NCBI GenBank assembly: GCA_034509495.1 | Contig: CM067523.1 | Span: forward strand, 17,988,379 to 18,052,378 | DNA from: Acestrorhynchus altus | Taxonomy: Eukaryota; Chordata; Actinopteri; Characiformes; Acestrorhynchidae | Length of the DNA stretch: 64,000 nucleotides | Direction of reading: 5' to 3' | Shown: positions 43,136-53,420 of the stretch, piece by piece | Numbering within the stretch: the stretch's first letter is position 1 | Layout of the letters: each line of letters begins with the position of its first letter | The notes under the pieces: model-generated | Databases searched by the model: none | What the model was told of the DNA's origin: nothing | Seen by the model: the letters and a program-made list of their open reading frames with translations, nothing else | Translations under genes and position numbers: made by a program

Positions 43136-44738
43136 CTGCTTTATCCGGGGCCAGGTCGTGGGGGCAGCAGTCTAAGCAGGGATGCCCAAACTTCCCTCTC
43201 CCCCGACATCTCAGCCAGCTCCCCAGGAGGGACCCCTAGGTGCTCCCAGGCCAGCCGAGAGACATAGTCCCTCCAGCGTGTCCTGGTCTACCCTGCGGTC
43301 TCCTCCTGGTGGGACGTGCCTGGAACACCTCCCCGGGGAGACCTGCAGGGGGCATCGGAAAAAGATGCCCAAGCCACCTCAACTGATTCCTCTCGATGTA
43401 GAGGAGCAGTGGCTCTACTCCGAGCTCCTCCCGGGTGGCAGAGGATCTCATCCTATCTCTAAGGGGGCGCCCGGCCAACCTACAGAGGAAACTCGTTTCG
43501 GCCACTTATGTCCGCAATCTTGTCTTTTCGGTCATTACCCACAGTTCATGAGGGTGGGAACGTAGATTGACCGGTAAATCGAGCTGAGCAGAAAGGTGAA
43601 GCTCCTTCTTCACCACGACAGACTGAAACACCGACCGCATGACTGCGGTGGCAGCACCGATCCGCCTGTCAATCTCATGCTCCCTCTCACCCCCACTCGT
43701 GAACAAGACCCCGAGATACTTGAACTCCTCCACTTGGGGCAGGACAGCTCCACCGATCTGGAGAGGGCAAGCCACCCTCTTCCGGTCGAGAACCATGGCC
43801 TCAGATTTGGAGGTGCTGATTCGCATCCCAGCCGCTTCACACTAGGCAATGAACCGCTCCAGTGCATGCTGAAGGTCCTGGCTTGAAGAAGCCATCAGGA
43901 CAACATTATCCGTAAAAAAGGAGAGATGACATCCTGTGGTTCCCAAACTGGACTCCCTCCGGCCCCTGGCTGCCCTGCCAGAGTCCAACATGCACCAGGA
44001 ACAGGCCCGATTTACTGCCGGCAATGCAAACCAAGCTCCTTCTTCGGTCTTACAAGGACCTGACAGCCCTTAACAGAGGGCCCCGGACCCTGTATTCCCA
44101 GAGTACCCCCCACAGAGTACCCCGAGGGACACAGTCGAATGCCTTCTCCAAATCCACAAAACACACGTGGACTGGTTGTGCAAACTCCCATGAACCCTCG
44201 AGCACCCTCCGGAGGGTGTAGAGCTGGTCCAGTGTTCCACGGCCGGGATGAAAACCACATTGTTCCTCCTGAATCCGAGGTTCAACTAACGGCCGAATTT
44301 GTCTCTCCAGTACCCTGGTGTAGAGTTTCCCGGGGGAGGCTGAGAAGAGTGATCCCCCTATAGTTGGAACACACTCTCTGGTCCCCCTTTTTAAACAGGG
44401 GAACCACCACCCCAGTCTGCCACTCCTGGGGCACTGTCCCCGTCTGCCACACGATGCTGCAGAGGCATATCAGCCAAGACAGCCCAACAGCATCTAGAGA
44501 CTTGAGATACTCCAGGCAGATCCCATCCAGCCACGGGGCACCACCACTGAGGAGCTTACGGACCACCTCAGTGACTTTGGTCCGGGTGATGGGCGAGTCC
44601 ACCTCAGAGTCCTCAGCCTCCCCATCTACATTGGAAGATGTGACGGTAGGGTTAAGGAGATCCTCAAAGTATTCCTTCCACCGCCCAACGATATCCCCGG
44701 TCGAGGTCAACAGCTGAACAAGTCCCCAGTTGGGGCAC
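43136..44738 (-). pseudogene. Rex3-type non-LTR retrotransposon, 5'-truncated and decayed
   Basis: Minus-strand RT pieces in order: STGDIVGRWKEYFEDLLNPT (44,710-44,645), VRKLL..WLDGICLEYLKSLDAVGLSWL, WQTGVVVPLFKKGD and SNYRGITLLSLP. Next come CFVDLEKAFDCVP (44,165-44,130, catalytic Asp), a second catalytic box reading FTDNVVLMASS instead of FADD (43,915), and MRISTSKSEAMVLDRKR (43,826). KYLGVLFTSGG, IDRRIGAATAVMRS and the C-terminal LGVEPLLLYIERNQLRWLGH (about 43,400) follow. WQTGVVV is encoded at the site of the commonly used Rex3 PCR primer. Several frameshifts and stops. The 3' end near 43,136 adjoins A-rich sequence; the 5' end is fused to a Tc1 element. Confidence 0.9.
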
Positions 44739-45938
44739 TTTCCAGATTCTCGATTGGATTCAGGTCTGGACTTTGACTTGGCCATTCCAACACCTGGATA
44801 CGTTTATTTGTGAACCATTCCATTGTAGATTTGGCTTTACATTTTGGATCATTGTCTTGTTGGAAGATAAATCTCTGTCCCAGTCTCAGGTCTCTTGCAG
44901 ACTCCAACAGGTTTTCTTCCAGAATGGTCCTGTATTTGGCCCCAACAATTTTGACCATTTTCCCTGTCCCTCCTGACGAAAAGCAGGCCCAAACCATGAT
45001 GCTGCCACCACCATGTTTGACAGTGGGGATGGTGTGTTTAGGGTGATGAGCTGTGTTGCTTTTATGCGAAACATATCATTTTGCACTGTGGCCAAACAGT
45101 TCGACCAGAGCACCTACTTCCACATGTTTGGTGAATCTCCCCGGTGGCTTGTGGCAAATTTAAACGACACTTTTTATGCATATCTTTGAGAAATGGCATT
45201 CTTCTTGCCACTCTTCCATAAAGGCCAGATTTTTGCAGTGTTCAACTGATTGTTGTCCTATGGACAGACTCTCCCAGCTCAGCTGTAGATCTCTTCAGTT
45301 CATCTAGAGTGATCATGGGCCTCTTGGCTGCATCTGTGATCCTTCTTCTCCTTGTTCGAGATGAAAGTTTAGAGGGACAGCCAGGTCTTGGTTGATTTTC
45401 AGTGGTCTGATACTCCTTCCATTTCAATATGATAGCTTGCACAGTGCTCCTTGGGATGTTTTTTTTTAAATCTTGGGAAATTTTTTTGTATCCAAATCCT
45501 GCTTTTAACTTCTCCACAACGGTATCTTGGACCTGGTGTGTTCCTTGGTCTTCATGGTGCTCTCTGCACTTTGAAAAGAACCCTGAGACTATCACAGAGC
45601 AGGTGCATTTATACAGAGACTTGATTACACACTAGTGGATTCTATTTATCATCATCAGTCATTTGAGACATCAGATCATTCAGAGATCCTCACTGAACTT
45701 CTGGAGTGAGTTTGCTGCACTGAAAGTAAAGGGGCCGAATAATATTGCACACCCCACTTTTCAGTTTTTTATTTGTTAAAAAAGTTTGACACATCCAATA
45801 AATTTCATTCCACTTCACGATTGTGTCCCACTTGATTGTTGATTTGTTGATTCTTCACAAAAAAAAAAAAAAAAATTAGATCTTTGAAGCCTGAAATGTG
45901 GCAAACATTTGAAAAGAATACTTTAGCAAGGCACTGTA
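44739..45938 (-). pseudogene. Tc1-like transposon, decayed transposase, one terminal repeat
   Basis: The right end reads TACAGTGCCTTGCTAAAGTA on the minus strand (45,938 inwards). This is a classic fish Tc1 terminal repeat, followed by ATTATTCGGCCCCTTTACTT near 45,730. The transposase start (MKTKEHT at about 45,557) is frameshifted after a few codons. The paired-like domain then reads VQDTVVEKLKAGFGYKKIS, RSTVQAIILKWKEYQTT and RPGCPSKLSSRTRRR. Later parts are VWACFSSGGTGKMVKI (44,995), FIFQQDNDPKCKAKSTMEWF and LEWPSQSPDLNPIENL (44,780-44,740), the last holding the catalytic D and E region. It ends abruptly inside NPIENL, at the junction with Rex3; the second terminal repeat is missing. Confidence 0.9.
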
Positions 45939-46312
45939 TGTCCAGTCAGAATTGTTATATATTAATAAATAAATTATAACCTTGTGTAAAAAGTTAATGT
46001 ATGCCTTTCGGGAGTTTATTGGGGTCTCGGGTCTCTTAGTTACAAGGACACAAAAGTGAAACCACAACAGGTCTATGTCATTGGGCAAAACTGCCCATAT
46101 TCAATCTCCTTATTGTCCTCTATACTGTATTTTAATCTCCAGTCTCTAAATCCAGCAGTCACTTTTCTCTGTGCTGATAGTCATATATTTTTCCCCTAAA
46201 AGTTATTCAGCTTTATTCATAAAAGGCAAGGTTATAATAAGAATGAGAACCGAAGGGAATGGAACCACATTGTCTATTTTAATATATGGTCATTGCTTAG
46301 AAACAAGCATAT
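45939..46312. other. AT-rich non-coding stretch
   Basis: No gene or element recognised next to the Tc1 end. 46,060-46,200 is plain low-copy DNA. Confidence 0.4.
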
Positions 46313-46314
46313 AT

Positions 46315-46610
46315 ATGATATCAAATCAATCAAATCAAAAACAAATCAAGTTTATTTTCACATTACACAAATGAAAGAGTGAATGAAAAACTTGGGTGCA
46401 AGTCCCTCGCAGTAGTACAACAGAAAATAAAAATAAAATATTTAGATCAAGAATATACAGTACATATATGTAGGATTATCATAATGAGCATTTACACATT
46501 AACTTACACTATACATACAGTATACATACATTGTTGCACTGTAGAAGTTCTGTGTTCAGAGAAACTATAAAATAATATTTGCATTATATTTACATCTGCA
46601 CTGGGTTTAG
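46315..46610. repeat. Possible interspersed repeat tail with AAATC pentamers
   Basis: ATCAAATCAATCAAATCAAA then AACAAATCAAGTTTATTTTCAC and GTGAATGAAAAACTTGGGTGCAAG resemble the 3' end of fish interspersed repeats that finish in (GATTT)n on the minus strand. A similar pentamer run starts the repeat at 32,320. The class is not resolved. Confidence 0.35.
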
Positions 46611-46639
46611 AATTAGATGTAGCTGTACTGTGAGAATGT

Positions 46640-47216
46640 AGTGAGAGACAGTGTTTGGTGGGTGCAGTGGGAGACAGTCTTTGGTGGGTGCAGTGGGAGA
46701 AAGTCTCTGGTGGGACCAGTGGAAGAAATTTTTTGGTGGGTTGAGTGGGAGAAAGTCTTTGGTGGGTGTAGTGGGAGAAAGTTTTGGAGGTTGCAGTGGG
46801 AGACAGTCTTTAGTGGGAGCAGTGGGAGACAGTCTTTGTTGGGTGCAGTGGGAAACCGTCTTTGGTGGGAGCAGTGGGAGACAGTCTTTGGTGGGTGCAG
46901 TGGGAAACCGTCTTTGGTGGGTGTAGTGGGAGAAAATCTTTGGTGGGTGTAGTGGGAGAAAATCTTTGGTGGGTGTAGTGGGAGAAAATCTTTGGTGGGT
47001 GCAGTGGGAGAAGTCTTTGGTGGGTGTAGTGGGACACAGTCTTCGGTGGGAGCTGTGGGAGACAGTCTTTGGTGGGAGCAGTGGGAGACGGCCTTTGGTG
47101 GGTGTAGTGGGAGACAGTCTTTGGTGGGTGTAGTGGGAGAAAATCTTTGGTGGGTGCAGTGGGAGAAGTTTTGGTGGGTGTAGTGGGAGAAAATCTTTGG
47201 TGGGTGCAGTGGGAAA
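46640..47216. repeat. 26-bp minisatellite, about 22 copies
   Basis: Unit close to GGTGGGTGCAGTGGGAGACA followed by GTCTTT, with variants GTGTAG/GGAGCAG and AGAAAATCTTT/AAACCGTC. Because 26 is not a multiple of three, three units give a 26-residue super-repeat, and several frames stay open (229 codons on minus, about 100 on plus). I read these as repeat artefacts, not genes. Variant units are interspersed, suggesting unequal exchange. A short (TA)n run follows at 47,219-47,237. Confidence 0.95.
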
Positions 47217-47459
47217 CATATATATATATATATATATGACCCTGAGATATATAACTGTGGACAGACACCACATGGGCAAGCCTGTTAAAGATGAATAAAT
47301 ACCTCCACATGGTCTGAGGCTTACTCAACAGCCTCGTGCCTCGTAGTGAATGTACTGGCTGGTTTAAAAATGACAAACTGCTGTAAGTGTGATTCTTAGC
47401 CCAACTATCACTTCAACACTTGCAGGTCTGTAATCTCTTCTGTTTGGGAACTCTTCAGA

Positions 47460-48250
47460 CATTTCATTTTGTGTTCAGGGCTGTCTTAATTACGGCTGTT
47501 CCAGGAACGCAGTCCGAAGTCGCGTCACCCCGCTGTTTTCCTCTCCTCCAGCCGGAACGCCAGAGCAGCTTAAAGTGATATAAATGTCTTTGAATGACAG
47601 CATAAATCTGTATGATGACAAATAGCCTCTTTTGAAGTCAATGCCGCATCAAATAGGATACAAGGTTTGGATTTTAAGAAGGCGCTGCCCCCCTGAAAAG
47701 CGAGCCTTTACAATGTCAAAGTGACAATCTTAACTCGCCAGCTATAGAGCGAAAGGGCGGGCGTGTCGGCCCGCATATCTGAATGGGAATGTCACGCCTG
47801 CTTAAATTTACATTCCCCTGCATTGGCAAGGAAGGGCGATGGCAGGGTGGGCCGGGGGGATGGGGTGTTAGCATAGAAGCAAACAATAAAGTCTTCGCAA
47901 ATGAATATTTTTCTTGTCCAATGTGTGGCACAATTCATCACAATTCCAGCATCCAGACCGGGGTAATATATAAACTCAGCAGTCTGTCTTGTTGCAAAAA
48001 TGGAAATGGACTTCGAGAAATGAGCAATTTCCCCATGGAAGAATTGGAAATTCGTGGAGGCCGTCCGCATCTGACCTGTCATCAATCACATTGCTGGGTG
48101 CTGGGGGCTTTAGAGAGAGGCTGTGAGAACGCCTGGCCATTGACAGGTGCTACCAGAGCCTAATGACACAAAAGAAACACAGGCGGAGAGCAGGAGGAAG
48201 CCAATAGGACTGTTAATTGCTCTGCCTCTGCTCTGGAATACAGAATGCAG
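47460..48250. promoter_or_regulatory. Candidate conserved non-coding element cluster
   Basis: The longest CNE-like block. It contains TGTCTTTGAATGACAGCATAA (47,587), CAAATAGCCTCTTTTG, CAAATGAATATTTTTCTTG, GAATTGGAAATTCGTGG, CATCTGACCTGTCATCAATCAC (Pbx/Meis-like inverted cores), CATTGACAGGTGC and GACTGTTAATTGCTC. Composition is balanced, with no repeats. Open frames on both strands (47,783-48,163 plus, 47,792-48,085 minus) are not recognisable proteins. Confidence 0.45.
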
Positions 48251-48259
48251 CTGGCTAGA

Positions 48260-48540
48260 GGCTCTCTCATTCTCATGCTCTCTCCCTCTCTCTGTTTTTA
48301 TGTCTAATCTCTTTCTCTCCCTGTCTCCTTTTCTATTACTTCTTTCCTTTTCACTCTCTCTTCCACACATCTCTCTCTTTATCTTTCTTGATCCTGGTCC
48401 TCTTGAAATGTTTATTTCTGCTCTCTTTTTTCTAGTCTTCTTCCTTTGCTCTTTCTCTTTCATCTCTTTCATCTGTTTCTCTCTCCGATCACCTCCTAGT
48501 CACCTTCTCTTTTCTTCTTTCAATCAAACTAAAACCCATT
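48260..48540. repeat. CT/TTC-rich low-complexity tract
   Basis: Pyrimidine-rich on plus, with dense CTCT, TTTCTC and CTTTC words. The 136-codon Leu/Ser/Phe-rich frame through it is compositional. 48,541-48,729 has no gene. Confidence 0.75.
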
Positions 48541-48729
48541 TATACACAATAGGCTAGATGTGGCCTCTGTTTTGCCAGCTGTTTTTCAACATGTGGCGCT
48601 TGCCCACTTTTGCAATCTGCAAGCTAGTACTGCATGATGTTTGATTATTGTTTCTGGTCAGTATGGTCACCTTTAGAACTCTATGCCAATTTTGCATGAT
48701 GTTTTTGTAGTTTGACATACTTTCATTCA

Positions 48730-48905
48730 CCCAAAAAATTTGAAAAAATATTTATAGGAGACAGTCACACATGCCAATTATTGTCATTTTCAGTAGATAC
48801 TCAAATCTGTCTCCATTTGAGATGTAAAAAGTGAGAGAATTTACATAGAATTTAAATACTTGCATGAAATTGACCATGTTTTGATCAAAAGATTACTTGG
48901 ACTGA
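48730..48905 (+). repeat. Unnamed repeat family beta, copy 2
   Basis: AAATATTTATAGGAGACAGT, CACACATGCCAATTATTGTC, ATTTTCAGTAGATAC, ATTTAAATACTTGCATGAAA and CATGTTTTGATC..ATTACTTGG correspond in order to 31,450-31,625. Confidence 0.6.
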
Positions 48906-49149
48906 CAGTTTTTTAATTGCTTACAATACCAGTCAAAAGTTTGTACATACTTACTCTCTTCAACCCTTTAAGGAAAGTCGTACTCTAGTTATGAGAATGT
49001 AACAGATTTTTCAAGGTCATCTTCAGATACCACAGTTTGAGAACCAATGTTCTATGACATCAGCCAATGAACTTTATTTGTTAATTGTTCTTTTTGTACT
49101 TTCTTTCCTCTTTCTGTATCATTTCACTTCTTTTTCCCCATCACTACTG

Positions 49150-49181
<32 letters not shown>

Positions 49182-49184
49182 CTC
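49150..49184. repeat. (CT)n microsatellite
   Basis: CT run of about 16 copies with a GC interruption near the end. It is complementary to the GA run at 49,353-49,394. Confidence 0.95.
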
Positions 49185-49352
49185 ATTCCCCCAGTGTCCG
49201 CTCCCAGATTATACACCCAAACCAATTCCTTTCAGCTGTCCAGTGGTAATTGAAGGAGGGGGCTGCAGTATGTGACAATAAGAGATACTGACTGCTAGAA
49301 AGAGAGAAAAAGACAGCTCACTCTTTGCCAGCTAAATATCGTCTTGGATGAG

Positions 49353-49358
49353 GAGAGA

Positions 49359-49394
<36 letters not shown>
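49353..49394. repeat. (GA)n microsatellite
   Basis: GA run with a single GT interruption (GAGAGTGAGAGA) near its start, ending GCGAGC. It mirrors the CT run about 170 bp upstream. 49,395-49,699 is non-coding. Confidence 0.95.
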
Positions 49395-49396
<2 letters not shown>

Positions 49397-49699
49397 TTGA
49401 AGGTCATTCCTGTAGAATTTGTACTATTTTGCGTCATTGTGTTTTTAGTGTTCTTGAATCCTGCAGATCACACAGAGTTAAATGAATGTGGGATTGGCAA
49501 ATAGAGCAACAAAAACAAACAAACTCCTGTTTTTTTCCCCTGTAACAACTGAATGGGTTTAGTATGATTTGTACTAAAACACTAATGTGCAATATTTTTT
49601 TTGAGTCCACTATGAGAAAAAGAAATTAAAGCATCAGAACAAGTGAGGAAGTTATCATGCACTAACAGCATGGGTGTGATGCATGAGACGTAAGCTGAT

Positions 49700-50215
49700 G
49701 GTGAGAATTACTCAGTATTCACTATAAATTATTCATTATCTGTGAAGAATTATTCAGATTTTACTATATTTTTTATTCTCTCTATGTTAATTATTTAGTG
49801 TCTACTAGAATTTATTCAGTATTGACTATACATTATTCAGGATCTACTAAGAAAGATCCAGTATTTACTCTGAATTATTCAATTATTCAATATCTATTAA
49901 AATTATATATGATCTACTATGAATTATTCAGTATTAACAATAAAAATTACTCTATTTTCTCTATCAAATGATTTAGTATTTACTATGACTTATTCAGTAT
50001 TTACTATTAATTATTTAGCATTTACTATACATTATTCAGTATGTTGTAATAATTATTCAGTAGGTATTATGAATCTTTCAGTATTTGCTAGAAATTATTC
50101 AGCATCTAGTAAGTATTATTCTGTATTTGGTATGAATGACTGAGTATCTAAGAATTATTCAGTATTTATGACAAATTATTCAGTATTTAGTATTCAGTAT
50201 TATTCAGTATTACTA
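49700..50215 (+). repeat. Diverged 21-bp tandem repeat (AATTATTCAGTATTTACTATG-like)
   Basis: About 24 imperfect units of the form aATTATTCAGTATTTACTAt, varying at the last six bases and in length by one or two bases. The 49,919-50,143 frame with recurring Tyr-Ser-Val is simply this unit translated. AT-rich throughout. Confidence 0.9.
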
Positions 50216-50372
50216 TACATTAGGTATAGTGAGTTATCTTACAGTGTATGACTTATAGTCATTTGCTCTTTGGCCACTGAGATGTTCTGACAGATGTTTG
50301 ACTACAGTATGTATTGCAATTTCTAGTCACCCATATGCCTACTGGTTATAATGAGCCTGTATTATTACTGAC

Positions 50373-50373
<1 letters not shown>

Positions 50374-50411
<38 letters not shown>
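50374..50411. repeat. (GT)n microsatellite
   Basis: About 19 GT copies, followed immediately by GGGG and a nine-T run that supplies a pyrimidine tract for the candidate acceptor at 50,426. Confidence 0.95.
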
Positions 50412-50413
<2 letters not shown>

Positions 50414-50427
50414 GTTTTTTTTTCCAG

Positions 50428-50586
50428 GTATTTTGTGTATGAACCCTCCACCATCTGCAGCCTGAGTGCAATGATGAGCACCAGATGTTCCCACCATCAG
50501 GAGCTCCAGGGATCAAGCCATACACTCTCTCTGGTGTATCGGATGCGCTGGGTGCACGTGTGTTGGAATGCTTATGTGTGGTACAT
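50428..50586 (+). CDS. Candidate internal exon, unknown protein
   Basis: A TTTTTTTTTCCAG acceptor (AG at 50,426-50,427) and a near-consensus donor (ACAT/gtaagtaag at 50,587) enclose 159 bp, an exact multiple of three. One forward frame is open across it, starting with one base of a split codon and ending with two. The peptide is rich in Cys, Trp, Tyr, Met and Ser (YFVYEPSTICSLSAMMSTRC, then LVYRMRWVHVCWNAYVWY). I do not recognise it. The intron phase on both sides equals that of the 24,771-24,995 candidate. The acceptor partly derives from a microsatellite, so chance cannot be excluded. Confidence 0.35.
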
Positions 50587-50599
50587 GTAAGTAAGCCTG

Positions 50600-51080
50600 G
50601 ATATGGATGTTAGAGTGCATCTGTTAAGTCCATCTTTTTTCATTTTTAATTTCATCCATCTGTGTGGTGGTGTGGCTTGATTTTAAAGTTGGGTATGTTC
50701 TGAAACTGAAACCATCTTGTCCTTCTGTTTTACACTGCAATAAAGTCTTGTGTTATTTTTGGAGGAATAGAGACATTTTATATATGTTTTTATACATTGT
50801 AAATGCTTTAAACAGGCCCTTGAATGCCCTTGAACTTCTTGTCATAGTCGAATAATGAGTTCAGCGGTAGAAACAAACTTCAAGAGAAATGTTAAGTTTA
50901 GAACTTACAAACTGTTATGTATGTCTTACCTCAATATATATTAAAACCCTAAACATTTACACAAACCAAGACTGAAGTCATTCAAGCCCTATAGCTCTAC
51001 AACCTGATCCATATTCTTATGCAAATTGGATTTGTCATAAAGATTTTTTTTTTTTTTTTTTAATTAAACTCACGGCTGGT
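50600..51080. other. Non-coding sequence, no gene
   Basis: AT-rich flank of the candidate exon, with a T18 run at 51,045-51,062. Nothing recognised. Confidence 0.4.
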
Positions 51081-51084
51081 ATTG

Positions 51085-52010
51085 TGTCTCATGACTCACT
51101 GGATTACTGAAAACAATCTCAGACACCCTTGAAAATTAGTTTTCCAGGTAAACCCAATTAAAGGAAAACTACTGAAAAAGATGTTCCACATTATTAAGCA
51201 GACCACAGGTTTCAAGCAATATGTCGCTACTGCTGACAAGCATGTAGGAGGTGTAGGATCCTCCAGAGGCTTTCTATTGTGCTTAAGCCACCTATTTGTC
51301 CACACCGAACCAATGCTTACCAGGATAAATGGTTGCAGTGAGCAAAGATATACATATCTTTGTACAGAATAATACAGAATAATTTTCCAACAGTATTATG
51401 TACTGATGAGTGCCATGCAGCCATGGATAGTTTGGAGATGGATGGTGGATGGCTGGTAGATGGCCTCCATGTCCCAAAAAGACTCCCACGTGACAAAAAG
51501 AAAAACTGTGCCTTCCATAGCAAAATAATAGTAATGCACCATCTAATGCTGCATAAAATACCTCATCGGCCGTTACGGGCATAAAAGGAGAGAAAACCAT
51601 GGTGTTGTCAGTATCCTTTCCTGACCTCAACCCTATTGAGAACCTTTGGAGTATTCTCAAGCAAAAGATCTATGAAGGTGGGAGGCAGTTCAGATCAAAA
51701 TAGCAGCTCTGTGAGGCTATTCTGACATCCTGCAAAGAAATTCAAGCTGAAACTGTCCAAAAACTCACAGGTTGCATGCAACTTGGCCTGTTTACATGTT
51801 TTTGATTGAAATAGCTTTTGATTTGATTTCCAATTAGGAATATCACAGAAAAATACCATTTGAATAATAATTTGGAATGCAGAATAATGTGGGAAAAGTC
51901 AATGGTCACTTCAAGAGAAAAATATTGATGATGATGCTTGCAGTCAGTATTCTGAGAGAAGTTCTTCAAAAACCCCATTCTGAACAAGTTACCTTTAACT
52001 TCCTGACTTC
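51085..52010 (+). pseudogene. Tc1-like transposon of a second lineage, decayed
   Basis: Left region AATTAAAGGAAAACTACTGA and GATGTTCCACATTATTAAGC then GACCACAGGTTTCAAGCAAT (51,157-51,221) is the 5' UTR of a widespread fish Tc1-like lineage. The transposase middle has TDECHAAMD, then GWLVDGLHVPKRLPR-like text (51,404-51,495). The C-terminal part at 51,620-51,770 reads FPDLNPIENLWSILKQKIYE, then GGRQF and CEAILTSCKEIQAETVQKLTG. The 3' UTR TTTTGATTGAAATAGCTTTT then GATTTGATTTCC follows. Most of the N-terminal half is deleted and frames are broken. Confidence 0.85.
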
Positions 52011-53149
52011 CATGATAAGAAAAAAAGAGCACCATTAAACAATAATTTTTTCTTCAAATTCTAATAGCTACATTTATAACATATTTATTCATAGTTTAAA
52101 AAAAAAATCAGTGAGTAATATTTCAGCTCTAATGGAAGCAGGGTAACACTTCATGCATTGCTATAAATATTTAATACACTGGACAAAAACAACTATTTTT
52201 CATAAGATAAATTATGTTTAGTTTAGACAGTTTATCTAAATGTGCTTTAATAAAGTGTAACAGACTAAAATCCATTTCTTGCTTTAGTTGATAATGTTTG
52301 CTTAACTAATTAACTAAAGTAAGTAATGTTCTTTTTGCCTAAACAGGACAAAACTGATTGTTTATTGCCTAATTGTTTATTTTATAACATTAGAAACTAA
52401 AACCTGAGTGTGCTTTAGCAGTAACGGTGTAAATGGTGAATATAAACTGATGAAGGAATGCCATCATCAAAGCTCTGTCAAGATCAGAGTGACAGTTTAT
52501 GAGTCAACATAAACATTTAAATGGCCTGAGATCTGGCTCATACGGCACACCCAGCAGGCTGTTCGATTCACAAACTGGATTAGTTCTGTATCCAGGCTGC
52601 ATCCAGTAATTAGAGGAGACACAGACCCAGAACAGGTCTAGTTACTATCTGGAGAGCTAATAATCATAATTAAAAACATTTTATTTATTATACATGTACT
52701 GTACCACACTGTACCACTGTACACAGGCATCAGGCCATGTTAAATAAACAGAAGTATCAACAAGAGAATACACGACATGAGAAATAAATAACATGAGAAA
52801 TATTGTGATGTCATACCATCTAAATGGAATGATTTTCCCTACCTTTAAAAGGGTTTTTCTCCATGTACCAGTGGAGGGTTAATATTAATCAATGTAACCA
52901 ATGTACCAATATTGAGACTGAAGAGGAGAGGAAATGCTCAGTTAGCTCAGCCATCCTCCTCGATACCATGTCTCTGTGTCGTGTGATGATTTCTTGACTC
53001 AAAAATCATATTTCATGAAAGTTAGATGTATAAATGTAACATGGGTATTCTCACAAGCAATCCTAATGAGATATCAGGAAGGGTTTTTGTTTTCCAGTAA
53101 AGATGTACAGCAGCTTCATGTCTTTATTTTTGTACAGTTCTGGATGTTC
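52011..53149. other. AT-rich non-coding stretch
   Basis: No gene or element recognised. Short direct repeats such as AATGTAACCAATGTACCAAT occur at 52,888-52,915. Confidence 0.4.
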
Positions 53150-53420
53150 ACAGCAATGCCTCCCAATTGGTGGCCATTGACACCTGACCTGTCAAGACTG
53201 TCTCCTTAATGCATTGTCAGCAGGCTGCCTAATTACTTACCAGCTTCACTTACTGCATGGAGATCCGCGTACGCATATCACGCCCATCCAGCAGTGAGAT
53301 TACCCGATGCGAGGCCTGCAGACTAATACACTGTTTATTGGTAACTGTAAATGATCTTTGCACCTTGCTGTGGCTTAAGATGGCTAATCTTGCCGGCTAA
53401 TATTGGACTGCTGTGAAGTA
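53150..53420. promoter_or_regulatory. Candidate conserved non-coding element
   Basis: GGCCATTGACACCTGACCTGTC, CTCCTTAATGCATTGTCAGC, CTGCCTAATTACTTACCAGC, GATCCGCGTACGCATATCACGC and GGTAACTGTAAATGATC in non-repetitive, GC-balanced text. TGACA and TAATTA cores cluster. No coding frame. Confidence 0.4.

Noticed and set aside
44282..44785. 167-codon minus-strand frame as a host gene
   Set aside because: It is part of the Rex3 RT, with the first residues coming from an out-of-frame reading of the Tc1 element.
46640..47216. Regularly spaced repeats that could suggest a CRISPR array
   Set aside because: Units are contiguous with no unique spacers, and the context is vertebrate DNA.
46590..47279. 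229-codon minus-strand open frame with a Pro/Thr/His repeat, resembling a structural protein
   Set aside because: It is the translation of a 26-bp minisatellite that is open in several frames; no splice or start context.
48147..48557. 136-codon plus-strand frame with a hydrophobic Leu/Phe/Ser stretch resembling membrane segments
   Set aside because: Pyrimidine-rich low-complexity DNA; the apparent hydrophobicity comes from CTC/TTC codons.
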